Of a stretch of DNA of 64,000 nucleotides, positions 12,723 to 24,443 are shown one piece after another; positions within the stretch are counted from its first letter, which is position 1; the number at the start of each line of letters is the position of its first letter. Made by a program: the position numbers and the translations under genes. This DNA comes from Calonectria ilicicola (lineage: Eukaryota > Ascomycota > Sordariomycetes > Hypocreales > Nectriaceae). The stretch lies in the NCBI GenBank assembly GCA_020809705.1, contig CP085829.1, positions 930,001 through 994,000 of the forward strand, read 5' to 3'. The notes under the pieces were generated by a model. It had not been told where the DNA came from. It saw only the letters and a program-made list of their open reading frames with translations, and did no database searches.

Positions 12723-14419
12723 CTATGCCTTCTCTTTAGACTGCAGTCCCTCTTCTGCTCTAAGGTCTGCGGAATTACTTTCACTCTCTCCCAAGATGAC
12801 AAGTCCACTCTCGCCAAGTTCTTCGGGACGCACATAGTCTTTTGGCTCGTTCCAACTCTCTTCAACTGCTGCCGGTGGCCATACCTTGCTCATTGCCCAA
12901 AAGGTGAAACCCGACAATACAAGGCCTACCCAATAGGCAAAAAAGTAAAATCTCGTGACTCCTATAGGCGCATGGACACCCATATTGTTCAAGAACCCGT
13001 AAAAATTGGGAATGATTCCGATTACGTATGCAACGTACGCCCGCAAGTTCCATCCATGGGTATAATGATAGACTCCAGAGCTCGCCGAGGTATAGCAGTC
13101 AGCAATATGAAGGTTTCCTCGGCCAATAATGTAATATTGGACCAGAAGCACACCAGTGATTGCAGACAGAAAGATTTGATAGGAGGAAAGGAACGAGACA
13201 AAGATTGAAGCAGAGCCCTATTCGCCATGTTAAAAAAAGACACGCTAAGCAGTTAGGGGGGACTTACAAGCAAATACCAAGGGTTGATTGCAAAGGACAC
13301 AACAGCGCAGATGAAGAAACCTCTGCGGACTGTAAAATACTTTGGACAGAGTGCAGCGATATCGTTGCCAGCAGGGATTGAGTTCTCAAAGATGGAGCTG
13401 AAGATGCATGAGTAGGCAAAGCATGCAGCAATGAAAAAACATCCGGCTCGGTTTTTAGGAGTGTATTCGGATGATTGCAAATTGTCGAGAAGGGTAACTG
13501 GGTTCCAGACCAACTCTCCGAAAATCTTTTGGCTCGAGGCACAAACCAGGTTACCCACGAGGGCAACAACCAGATTGGAGATGGGGAAACCAATCAGGTT
13601 GCCAATCAATACATCATTCTTCTTCTTGGCATAACGCTGAAAGTCTGCAGCATTGCTGGCAAAAGTAGCACAGTTTGCTGCAGCAAGAGTCAAGAATTTG
13701 ACAATCAGCCACGCCCTCTCGGAGCCATGAGCTGTTCCAGGTTGGTGCACAACAGAACCCAGACCGCCAGCTTTGGCCGCGACCCACGCAAGCATTGCGA
13801 TAGCGGAGATTACGAAGACGACCAACTTCGCGTAAACCAGGCCGCGCATCTTGGGGACTGGAACCACGAGGAAAGCGCATGTAAAGAGCCAAAACAAGAC
13901 GAATCCAATCATGCCTCCAGTGGTCAATGCAGAGCCATCTCCCATGGTATTTGGGATGTGCGCAATGCTTGGGAAGATGGCGTGTAACATGACATAGATG
14001 CACTGACCGCCTTGAACTGCGTTCACTCCGTTCCAGACAATTGCCATGACGGCACGATTAAATGTCGGCCACCACGCGCCGTACACGCCAAAGGCTGTTC
14101 GACAGTAAACAGGAAAGCCAATGTGATAAGTCGAGCCGGCACGACCGTTCAAGGTAATAATGATGGCGATGAGGGACTGGCCGCCAAACTGGCAAGCCAA
14201 GGCCTCCCACATGCTGAGGCCAAGAGCCTGGGCCGTTGAGCTGGCATACCAGTTTGATACAGTCGCAGTTGCAGAGAACCAGAAGGTCAAATATGTCCAA
14301 TTCGTCCAGGTGCGATCCGCCAGCTTCAGTGGCCGGACATCATCGTTGTCGAGAAACGCGTCCTTGCCGTGGACGCCCTCTGCACCAGCAGCAACTATGT
14401 TACGACGGAAGATGGCCAT
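12723..14419 (-). CDS. NCS1-family permease, Fur-type (548 aa)
   Basis: Two exons on the minus strand, 14419-13268 and 13217-12723, joined across a 50-bp intron (GTAAGT donor, TAG acceptor) that links INPWYLL to GSASIFVSFLSSYQIF. The ATG giving MAIFRRNI is the first in frame. The protein shows the family landmarks RTWTNWTYLTFWFSA, the loop ending in YHIGFPVYCR, AVMAIVWNGVNAVQGG and SNAADFQRYAKK, with about 12 hydrophobic segments. NCS1 carriers import nucleobases, nucleosides, allantoin or related compounds with H+ or Na+ across the plasma membrane. The Fur-like N-terminal half suggests uracil, allantoin or a similar substrate, but this is an inference. It is divergent from a 2-oxoglutarate dioxygenase through a promoter with GATA sites, which fits nitrogen-responsive control. 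Confidence 0.92.
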
Positions 14420-15030
14420 CTTCAAAGCGATGATGAATTTGGACAACCGATAGCCGAGACCGAGAGACAATCCAGACACTCAGGTGCATGTTTGCGAGAC
14501 AGCGGGCACGCGAATTTATAAGCTAACTCCCTATGATTTCCGTATCAACGGTCCTGTCTACAGCTATTCTACTTTCTGAAGTAGAGTGCCATTTTGATTC
14601 AAGCCGACTGCTTTCGTTAGATAAGGACTTTGCGGAGAGGTCTAATATCAGAAGATGCAAAGGTGCCAGACCCTTGCTCCATATGAGCCCCCACAAATAC
14701 TTGCGCGTCACAGTCAATCCGACGCTAACTATTGGCCAACAAAAAACGCTTATCTGGTGTGTACGGAGACCGTCGGTCATCGCTTAGCCGACAGATAAGA
14801 CAGCCAGCAAGCTCGACGGACATCGACGGATACCGATGGGGACAAGATATGGTGTGCAGAAGCGATTGCCAGGGTCCCCACGGGGATAATCGAGTGAAAT
14901 AAAGCGGAATCATGATGACAATGATGAGAGTTATAAATATTGATTGACTGAAATTTTTAACATTGGACAGATCGCATTCATTGGCATTATTGAAACACCT
15001 TCCAGAGTCACAAACCCGACGGCATTCAAC
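14420..15030. promoter_or_regulatory. Bidirectional promoter with three GATAAG sites
   Basis: The 611 bp between the divergent NCS1 permease and dioxygenase starts contain GATAAG at 14620-14625 and 14794-14799, and its reverse complement at 14749-14754. An inverted CCAAT box (ATTGG) lies near 14731. HGATAR is the target of AreA/NIT2-type nitrogen regulators, and such clusters are usual at nitrogen-source permeases. Regulation of both genes is inferred. Confidence 0.55.
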
Positions 15031-16226
15031 ATGGCTTCTGCAACAGTCACCACCAGCGCTACCCCCAAGACATACAAATTACAATTGATGTCTGGGAAAG
15101 GATCTGTGTTCAGAGATGTTTTGTGCACAGAACCACGAGACTGCAACCTGTCCGAAGTCCCAATCATTGACATTTCCGGCATCTATGGAAATGCAAGCGA
15201 CCGACAAGAGCTTGCCAAAGTCATTCGCTCAGCGGCAGAAAACACGGGTTTCTTCTACATCAAGAATCACGGGCTTCCAAAGGACACAATTGAGGCCGCA
15301 TACAAGCAGACGAAGCGGTTTTTTTCACAGCCAAACGAGAAGAAGGCGTTGGTCTCCATGAAGAAATCCAAATTTTTTAATGGATGGAACGAAGCTCGGT
15401 CGGGTCAAATCTCGCCCACCGAGACAAAGGATCACAGGGAGGGCTTTAGCTTTCGGTATGATCCGCAGTATGACCCAGACACTAAGGACTTGAACGCCGT
15501 TCCAGAAGAAGTCAAGCCATGGCTGCGAGGCGAAGAATTCGTTTGGGAGCAGACCAGCCACTTGCCTGGTTTCAAAGATGATATGCTCACTTACTGGAGG
15601 TCTTGCCTTAACCTTGCTCGAAAGATGATTGGGGTTTTCGCCTTGGCATTGGATCTACCCGAAGATTACTTTAATGACATTGTCACATATCCCGGAAGGT
15701 GAGGCCGTCCTCTCTCCGAGCTAGAACAATGCCGCGTGCTAACTGCGCAGTGACTGCGTATTGAACTATTATCCAAAGAATACCACTTCCAGCACCTCTA
15801 TTGATGTTGGTATTGGCGCTCACACCGATCTTCAATGCTTCACCTTGCTTTGGCAAGACAACATTGGCGGTCTACAAGTCCTGACAAAAGAAGGACAGTG
15901 GATCAGGGTCCCACCAATTGAGGGCACCTATGTCGTCAACATTGGAGATTTCATGATGCGCCTCTCAAACGATCGTTTTCAGTCAACAGTGCACCGCGTC
16001 TTCAACTACGCCACGGAGGACCGCCACTCAATGCCTTTCTTCTTTGGTTTTAACTTTAATGAAAAGTGCGACGTCTTGCCTACTTGCAAGGATGAAGCCA
16101 ACCCGGCAAAGTACGAGCCCATCAGCTGCGGAGAGGTAATTATTTGACCCTAAAATCAGAGGCTCGATGACTAATTATCAATAGTGGTGTCGATCTAGAA
16201 TTGCGCAGACATATGCGAAAAAATAG
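15031..16226 (+). CDS. 2-oxoglutarate/Fe(II) dioxygenase, isopenicillin N synthase-like (364 aa)
   Basis: Three exons: 15031-15698, 15751-16135 and 16185-16226; introns are 52 and 49 bp. The last exon adds 13 residues. The N-terminal DIOX_N part contains VPIIDISGIYG and NTGFFYIKNHGLP. The jelly-roll core has the complete iron triad H247-x-D249 (AHTDLQCF) and H304 (STVHRVFNY), plus the 2-oxoglutarate pair R314 and S316 (RHSMPFFF). Length is normal for the family, and the enzyme should be soluble and active. Members hydroxylate or oxidatively cyclise small molecules. Thymine 7-hydroxylase and many secondary-metabolism enzymes belong here, so the substrate is open. The divergent pairing with a nucleobase-type permease makes a nucleobase or other heterocycle a reasonable guess only. 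Confidence 0.93.
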
Positions 16227-17350
16227 GGGAGTGCGTGGGAGCTTGCGTGGCTTTTGGTGGATTAAAGGGGTATACCACTGTGTCACGCGTTTTTTATGCC
16301 ATTTGGTCAGCCTGAAGGACCTCTGGATACTGCAATTTGACACATGGTCTTCCGAAGTCATGCTACACTAAGTCAGACAAACGAGCCAGACCAAGAATCA
16401 TGTACGAAGAACGAATAACATATATGGGCATTGTCACATCCAAAATAAAATAAATTTGAACTCTGCCCTCAGCTTGGATGCTACTTAATTAGCATTCGTA
16501 CTAAAAGTAGCCGGGGGATAAACGCACATCCCGCGCCCAACGGAATCTTTCCGCAGAAGCGAAATTGCGTGGATATTCGTATTCAATCGGATTCAGAACC
16601 GAAAACCCGGCCTCTTCAAGCATAAACGTGGTCCCTTACATCGACTTCATTGGCTCATCTACTATTTTACGCTGACCATAATCGGCTTAGCTAAAGTCTC
16701 CGAGACCAAATCCAAGAATACGTTTCTCCACTGACGAAACCCAACCTTGAAAAGAAGTGTAATTACCCCACACATCGAGCACCCTCCACAAATCGCCTGC
16801 CGAGGGGCAATGCCCATGTAGTATCAAGTTTTCCCTGCAAAATGAAGAGAAATCATTTGCACAACATCGCAAATATATTTCCAATCCTAGTCAATCAACC
16901 GGGGATCCCCTAAGCATGAAGTAACACCAAGACCGGAAGGTGTCACTTGTGAATACAGCTTGTGGTTGCTTGGTCAAAGCAAGTTTAAGAAGTACCATAT
17001 CATTCCTTGTCCAAGTTCAATTGCTAGCCTTTTGGTTTTAATTAAAATGTACTGCAAAGCAAAAATATCTCAGTCCCAGGTAGTAGCTCGACAATGATGC
17101 GTATTTAATATATAGCTGCTAGAGCAGAAGAAGGAAAACTAATAATACAAGTGGCCCTTAATCTTCTAAAAAGATCATGAGCAAAGATATCGAGTTCTTG
17201 TTTTCCCATCTTATCAGATGTCATTCGAATGGGCGTCTAAAGAGTCCGATACCGCCTCTAAACACAATCCGGCCAAATAACCATGCTTATCTTTGGATGA
17301 GATAACCACTCATACAAGCTGTTTGTAATAGATTCCAGGCACAATTGATT
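16227..17350. other. Intergenic, no gene seen
   Basis: The 1.1 kb between the convergent dioxygenase and tyrosinase 3' ends holds no frame that I can support. The part around 17030-17170 is AT-rich and probably contains the terminators. Confidence 0.5.
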
Positions 17351-18650
17351 TTAGTAGCCTCTTTCATAGTCATACTCGCCATCGTCAACGTATTCAGCAC
17401 AAACGGTTTCCCCGTTAAGGTCCATGACATCTCGGATAGTAACGTTTGCCCTAAGATCGTAGGTATAGAGCACATGGTCCAAGGTCGTAACATTGCCGTT
17501 GTCGCCACAATAATCGAGCAAAAAGCGGTTAGGAGCAGACATTCCTAATGAGTACAGTAACGACTGTTGAGGAAAGTTACGGCCGCCCATATCTGTCAGG
17601 CGGCTTTCCTTGTCCTGTAGCTGCCACTTCCACCATGCTCGGTCAAGCCAGGCGTGGTGCAAGAAAAAGGTGGGGTCACCGGGGCTGACGACAGCATCGT
17701 TCATCTAGTAAATGTTAGGATTGTTTGAGTGCTTCAAATGGGCCTCCTTCCAGATTATGGCAGGGATCACTTACCAGTCCACCAACACCCTGATGACCAA
17801 GACCGTGATTGTTGTTACTGCTACATTCCCAATAGTCGTCGTAAGTAGTGGCGTTAGCACATTTCTTCCAGTCAGATGGTCCTGGTAGATGAATTAGTTT
17901 CAAGCTCAAAAGGTTTGGCGCTGTTTATAACAGCACCAAGAAGAGTCGAGGTTTCCTCTCATACCTTGGTCCCAGCGAGTCTGGTTGAGCTGACGCGAGA
18001 TACACATGCTATCAAAGTTGCTTGTGGCATTCATAACCAAGGTGATGTTGGCAAAAGGGCCATCAGTAATGCAACGACCGTTGAGAGCCTCAGCGCCGTT
18101 GCCATCACCGCCGAATCCTGTGTCAGGGTCCAGGACGGCCGATTCATTCAAGGGCACAGTTGCTTGGTCCTTGAGCTCGTCCCCTGCAGTACATCAGCAT
18201 CAAGTATAGGATTGCCAGCCTAAAGAAATGTCCTCACAGTATGGGAAGGCGCCGGTGTAATTGCATTCCTCCTGCAAAGCACGCTCGAGAATTGTCACGA
18301 ACCAGCGGTGCCAAGGCAAAAATTGTCCACTATCGTGGATGAACTGAGCAAGATGAATGTGAACGAAATCAAACTCGTCCCATCTATTTTGGGCATTCCA
18401 AATAGTGCCGATCTTGGGTGGCAAGTTCATCAAGCAATATTGCGCATCGATAAATTCCTTTCTTTCACTGGTAGTGAGAGCATTCCTTGAATACCGTTAA
18501 TGAAGGCCCCTTACTTATTCCGAAAATGACTTACCAAGACTTTCTTTGGTTGGTAGTGCAGGTTGAATTGCGCTTGGCAAGGGAGACCTCAGCTTGCGCA
18601 GAAGAGGCCACAAGCAAGCCCGCACAGGCAATCTTGAATAAAGAAATCAT
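17351..18650 (-). CDS. Secreted short tyrosinase (347 aa)
   Basis: Five exons on the minus strand: 18650-18535, 18485-18238, 18183-17965, 17881-17775 and 17704-17351; all junctions keep frame. Residues 1-20 form a signal peptide ending SSAQA. The CuA site is seen as H81/H83, H89 and H98 in FVHIHLAQFIHD and FLPWHRWF. The CuB site is H220 and H224 (NNNHGLGHQGVGGL) with H247 in DPTFFLHHAWLDRAW. Several N-glycosylation sequons are present. At 347 aa it matches the short secreted fungal tyrosinases, which lack the C-terminal cap domain of the large melanin-type enzymes. It should oxidise monophenols or catechols outside the cell; substrates are unknown. A TATA-like run lies about 85-90 bp before the ATG. 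Confidence 0.93.
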
Positions 18651-20869
18651 TGCCCAAGAGTGCCGAATGATGGAGAATTCTTTGGTGTGGCTTGGGTTGA
18701 ATTGAAATTTCGCATCATCGGCAGTTGCTGCATTTATATCTTTCGGCTCGATATGGTTCATTGCTATTTACAGGCATCGCTCAATGTCTTAGCAGCAATC
18801 ACTCTCCAGCATTACCCCACAGGCCACGTACAACACTCATGGGTGTCTGTGCCTGACGTACTTGCATCCTGCGGAACAGGTTGCCGAGAATTGTTGCTGC
18901 CAAGACACTAGTGGACAGTGCCAGAAGTGGAGTCGCCTTGATCATTTATTTTCAAGCTCGGTCTGTTATTTCGCCATAACAATAAAACAAACTCAGTAAC
19001 TTTAGAAAGCGCAAACCCATGATATCAACGATACCCATGCATGTAATCAAAAGCTCAGAGAAGTCTTTACCTATCCAGCACGGTCAACCACTAATCATAC
19101 AACGAACGATACAAACGGTGATGACGAGGTATGGAGGCTTATACTTGACATGCGTACTCCACATGACGGGGTTTGCGGGTGACCTGGGATGTCAAGACTC
19201 AGATGAACGATACGAAAAACCAGGAGTGGTTCTCTCTAAATGATACGTAACTCCTGAGTAGTGCCGGATGCAATGGAATACTAACCTGCCGAGACACCTT
19301 GGCATTCTGGCACCCTGGCACCCTGCACCCGTCCTTTAGTCAACATGTACTCCAGAACCAGGGTCGTCGCGGAAGCCTTCCTAATTGTAAATCACATTTG
19401 CATATTCTACCTGCGGCTTCATGAACAACTTCTTTCCCAAGGATGAATGGAAAACATTGAATACATGAGTCAAGATTAAATCTCAAATGGCAGTAGCTTT
19501 CTCTTCCTTGTTTCAAGCAAATCTCTTGTTTTTTGTTTTGACATGATAATCCGGCACGGATGATTGTTCGTTCGCCACTTTCGAGCGCCAATGCAACGCT
19601 TCAGGGGCTACAAGGGTGTCTACCCAACCACCACCAAGCTATAAACCAAAAGTACACTCTTTTTTTTAGCCCACCCAACCTTGATCTAAGGAGTAGTGAC
19701 CCGTGCCCAAAGCCCGGTGGCAAATGGACGAGCGTTGTATTAAGCCACTAAAAGAAGCAGCACGGTCCAAACCTGCGAGTCTAGTCAATGAAATAAACAA
19801 TATGAATACAAAACTTTGCTTTAATAAGAGCGTTGTGAGCGATTAATAGTCTCAATATTCGCATTGGGAGGCTATTCTACCGCTGGGTGAGGATAAATGA
19901 GGTAAAAATAAACATAAATAGTGGTATCCCTCAAATGCTAAAGCAGAATTTTCAGCTTCCCCTGTTGTTGTAATATAAGGGGCATAATTATTCCGCCGAA
20001 AAGTGCCTAAGTGCACATGTACAAGCCACACCCCAGGCAGTGTCAGAGCTGCATCCGGGATTTAGTTCTGCACCGACACTCCGGATGTGTCAGTTGATCG
20101 GCGATAGCCATTGTAACAGGCGGTGGTCATCGATTAAGTGTGGGTGGAGCACCTTGTTCACAATTTCGTACATCGTATTGCGCAGGGGCCATCTGGTAGA
20201 GTAGTTGTGAAAAATGCCACTACGGAAACTTTTCCGCTGGAAAAAACCCACGGCGGAAATAAATGGAGAAAAAAGACGTTTGTCGTCGCCTGTAACTTCA
20301 AATGCTTAAAATTACTCGTCAAAGATGAGAGGTGAACGCTTTGACTTTGGCTTGCTAGCTGATATAGTGTGCTTAAAATTATCGTAGTGATTGAGTGTGG
20401 AAGATGACATACCGCTGTGACCTGAGAGAGGTGGGAATATGTTGTTCAAGTCTAAATTTTTCGAAACTATTAGCTCCATTGACTTTTATACAATCCTTTC
20501 AAGTTCTTTTTTTTATTATAATTATTTCTTTCCGTAGGCCTACAGCACATACATAATTGATCCAATATTAGATGAATTAGTTACCCTATAGGGAGATCTC
20601 TGCTAAAATTTACCCCTGAATAGATGATCATGGGGGTGGGGCTTGTAGCATGTTTTTTGCTTTGATTGGATAATGTCAGACTGGGGTTTCTTATCTTTGA
20701 CCGTCGGACACCAACGGGAGCCTGCACCTAGATAACAGATGAAGGCCGGAAATCGGCGGAAAGCAACGATTCCCGATACAAATAGTTGTTCTAGTTCCCC
20801 AGTTACTTTTCTACCCTGGTAATACATGTCAATCATTCCGATTGCCGCCAAGATAATTCTAATTCAGAA
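18651..20869. other. Intergenic, no gene seen
   Basis: A 2.2-kb spacer between the divergent tyrosinase and Zn2Cys6 genes. I saw no protein-like frame and no tRNA. The last 900 bases (19.8-20.6 kb) are AT-rich with A and T runs. Confidence 0.5.
18732..18740 (-). promoter_or_regulatory. TATA-like element of the tyrosinase gene
   Basis: Read on the minus strand, GATATAAAT lies about 85-90 bp before the tyrosinase ATG. It is the only such element close by. Confidence 0.4.
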
Positions 20870-23193
20870 ATGGAACGCGACGTTGATAACCCGGGATCCA
20901 CCATCGACGCTCCATCCGCCTTAGCAAAGCGGCGCAATCCCCACAATGACGATGGCCCAGAGCCAAAGAAAAATCGTAGAAGGGTATTTTCTTGTACATC
21001 TTGTCAAAAAAGAAAATGCAGATGCGATTATGACGCTGCATTACAATCCTGCAGACAATGCCAAACATTGAGGTGAGACTAAATGGACCTGAGGCGACAC
21101 GGTAACACTAAATAATGTTAGGCTAGAATGTTCATTACGTGGCGAATACAAACAGTTCAAACCACCATCTGCAGTTGAAGATGATAGGGAATCCGTCCAA
21201 AAAATGTGCGTACTTTTTGAAGATGGTCTCATGAAAAAGTGCTTCTTTTGTTGACGCTTAATGTCCATTTAGCTTGGAGAGTCATGAAAAGGCCCTGAAT
21301 GAAATCAAGGCCATGCTAAATGAATTGCGCAACAATACAGGGAAAAATGCAAACCTCTATAGCGGGCCATCGCTAGTCACGCGCCGGCGAGCTTTGCACG
21401 CACCCACATCCGATAGTCATGGCATGAGCCTGGATGACATATCAGACCCCAATCCTGCGGATGACTTGGTTAGCTCTGCGCCAGTCACGGTGCTGCGCGA
21501 GATTGGGCTTCACTGCTCAGGGGAAAGCCGCCGATCGCTTGGAAACAGTTACCTGGATCTGGTCTTGCAGCGTGTTCTGGATGACGACACAGCCGACGAT
21601 CTCATTCGACTGTAAGTAGAGTCCAATCTGTTTTATCACAGCACCACTGACCATTGCTTGCAGGTTTTTCCATTTTCAAGATCACGCCAAAGTTCTTTTT
21701 GAAACAAGAGATGCAATGTCCAGCCAAGACCTGCGCCGGCTTTCCCCATTTTTGCATAGTGTTTGCTGTTTGCAAGGTATCTTGTATCGCGATGATTTGT
21801 GCGGATCAACAATCCACCGTCATGTATACGAGAGAGTACGCAACTCACTTGGACAAGCGCTGCTCACAAGCCCATTGAACCTGGAAGAAATATACGGTGC
21901 ACTTCTCATGAGTGATGGCGCGACTGATCCGGGAGGCGTAAGTAGCCCAGAGCAACTGCCATTTTATAAAACTAATTTTAGGTTTAGGGAGAAAGGGAGT
22001 ATATTGACAGCTGGCTGTTGACGGGATACTGTGCTAAACAGGCGATGCTAGCAATCAGCTTCTCTGAAATCGTCTCGAGGATAAGAGAGGCCAAGTCCAC
22101 GACCAATGACCGAAAAGCTATTCGCTTGTGGTCAACTATTTGCCTACAGCATCTTCGGTGAGTTTGCAACAGCAGCCCTTCACGGGGCGGTTTTATGCTA
22201 ATGCTTTCGTGTAGTTGGTCCATTACGACAGGTCGACCACCCGACATCGGGCAAGAATACATGGATCACTGCAACTTTCTCCTGAGCTTTTACGAGGCAT
22301 CTAGCCAAGATGGTATGCTGCTAGCGGAGATTCTTTTGTACAACAGCGTATCTCAACGCCTCGCAAAACGCCCTTTTGGCGAGTCAGATCATGATTGGGA
22401 AGACTTTTCCATGTGGAAACTGAGGTGGAAACATCTCTTGTGTAAGTTGTATTGCATCTGATTAGTAATAGGCACTGACATTGATGGAACGACTGCAGCC
22501 CTACCAACAGCCCCGAGACTGCGTTTCAGTTACTACACTGCGCGGCTGATGCTCTTGATCAGGGCCCTGGAAGACTTTGGAGAGGACCTACAGCCGACGT
22601 CATTCTTGACCCAGCACAAGGAAAATGACTTTGACGACCCTGTTGAATTGACTCGCCAGACTCCGAACGATGATCAAACGAGGTCTTTGAGAAGCGACGC
22701 CGCAAAGTATGCACAATCAATCCTGGAGACGTTTCTGGTCATGGACATAGCACTGAGAACCTCACTCACGTTGAATACGTGCTTATGCTTGGCGTATTGT
22801 AGCCTGCTGTTAGCGCACTACAATGAGTCTCAATCTGGGCTTTCCGATGAACACAGTCTAAGCCTTGTGGAGAGGTTGAATGATTGGGGCAGCGATGCAC
22901 CTGGGCGCACATGGGGGCGGATTTCCAGGTTTGGGAACCTTGCCCAGAAAAAGCTTCGCGCGAGGATAAAGAGCAGCCGCCAGAGAATGCAACGAATTTC
23001 GAAGAGTGCTACCGAAAATTTTATGGCTAAGGAGCTCCCGCACGAGCACTACGAGAAATCTGCCGAAACACAAACACCATCGAGTTCAACGTCGTTTGGA
23101 CCAGGATCGGTAGTTCCCTTTCACGATATCGGTGTAGAACTGTTTCCGAGTATGGAAGAGTTTTTCGGTGGAGGATTCCTCGAGTTTCCATAA
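20870..23193 (+). CDS. Zn2Cys6 transcription factor (663 aa)
   Basis: Seven exons: 20870-21072, 21122-21205, 21273-21611, 21664-21937, 21988-22157, 22215-22441 and 22499-23193. The binuclear zinc cluster is complete: C42-x2-C45-x6-C52-x8-C61-x2-C64-x6-C71, the last cysteine coming from exon 2. A basic stretch precedes it (KKNRRR) and a coiled, charged linker follows (LESHEKALNEIKAMLNEL). The middle (DLIRLFFHFQDHAKVLF, then LTGYCAKQAMLAIS) looks like the fungal-specific regulatory domain. The C-terminus is acidic and aromatic (MEEFFGGGFLEFP), as in activation tails. It is nuclear; its targets are unknown. No obvious biosynthetic cluster adjoins it, although the GGPP-synthase-like gene lies 2.2 kb beyond. 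Its stop codon overlaps the ATG of the next frame. Confidence 0.92.
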
Positions 23194-24017
23194 TGGACTG
23201 GCAACACTTGGCAGAAGCTGTCAACTGGCAGATAAAAAAAATATTCACAGCCTGCATTGAACAATTTCTATTGCTCTCCTTGAACATGCAAAACACATCT
23301 CTCAAATCAGCCTGCTTCAGAACCACTGCATCAGAAATGTCTGACAACAATACCGCCAATATCGACCGGCCTGGTCGTATCGCTGCAATCGTACGAGGCA
23401 AAGGAAGCAGTGAGCCATGGGAGTATCCCGATGCTGAGGCGCCCCCATTGACGCTGGTGCCAAGCCTCCGACTGACTGCGGAACGATGTGCGAATGGGAG
23501 TGTTCGTCTGGGCATGTATAATCCTTCAGGACCCCAGACTAACGTCATGACCCTGATGCGAGGGCTTGGCGTTGCCGTCATTTCGGATAATTCGGAGGGC
23601 GTTGTATGGGCGTGCACTACTTGCTCGCGTCTGAACAGTACCGAAGAGATACATTGTGTGTTGTTTCGTCCCGGCCCGGGCCTGCAGAGAAATCCTATCA
23701 TTGATATTCCTGTTTTCGATTGCGACGAAATTCTCGTTAGGCTCCTGAATGGCAACGATATGACTGATGCACAAGACTACGACCATATCTCAGCCGATGC
23801 CGATTTTTTCGAGAACCAGAATGATGATATGCATGAAAGCTATGCATCGCATGGCGACTCTGACGATTTTAACGATTTTGATGACGGGTTGGACGAGAAC
23901 GGAGATCATGACGCCCCTCTCGACGTTGCAGGGGATGAGTATGCAAATGAAAATCAATCGCCGACACAATCCTCAGAACGAGCACAGCGTTGGCCTACCT
24001 TGGAAGATTTCTGTTGA
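23193..24017 (+). CDS. Acidic hypothetical protein (226 aa from 23337, or 274 aa)
   Basis: The open frame begins at an ATG sharing bases with the stop of the preceding regulator (TAATG, 23191-23195). A more conventional start is the ATG at 23337 (MSDNNTANIDRPGRIAAI), giving 226 residues. I do not recognise the family. The middle has a cysteine pair in WACTTCSRLN, and the C-terminal 70 residues are very acidic (runs such as DFNDFDDGLDENGDHD). No signal peptide or membrane segment is evident. It may be an independent gene, the second frame of a longer transcript, or a non-coding frame. Its length and coherent acidic composition favour coding. Confidence 0.5.
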   Translation: MDWQHLAEAVNWQIKKIFTACIEQFLLLSLNMQNTSLKSACFRTTASEMSDNNTANIDRPGRIAAIVRGKGSSEPWEYPDAEAPPLTLVPSLRLTAERCANGSVRLGMYNPSGPQTNVMTLMRGLGVAVISDNSEGVVWACTTCSRLNSTEEIHCVLFRPGPGLQRNPIIDIPVFDCDEILVRLLNGNDMTDAQDYDHISADADFFENQNDDMHESYASHGDSDDFNDFDDGLDENGDHDAPLDVAGDEYANENQSPTQSSERAQRWPTLEDFC

Positions 24018-24443
24018 TCCCACAGCCAGAGAATGGTCTGTAACGTAAGGCGATTGATCCCATCCAACGACAACTGCTGACTCCTCCACAGATCATCTAC
24101 CACCCTGGCTAGGCACCTCTGTGTACGCATGTTATTGCGAGAAGCAAAAAGCATCGGTAGATTGCATAATTGTCACGGGCTGGTGGTAGTGGTTATGGAT
24201 CGGTCATTGTTGCCAGTGCCTCAACGGTCTGGTTTACTATGTGATATCTTTTAAAAAGGAATCCGATCAAAACATGCTAGCAATAGTTTTTCTCTCTTCA
24301 TAATGGTAAATTTGCACTTTTATTCGCCAACGATGCATCGGCCTCACGTTGTGTGGCTCTTGCCTAGGTGTACATTCTGCACAACTCTTGAGTGATTGGG
24401 TGAGGATTCATTCCCAGATGACTAATTGGTGGCTGAGCACTCC
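24018..24443. other. Intergenic spacer
   Basis: No gene seen. The stretch probably holds the 3' end of the acidic ORF and the promoter of the following hypothetical gene. Confidence 0.45.
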
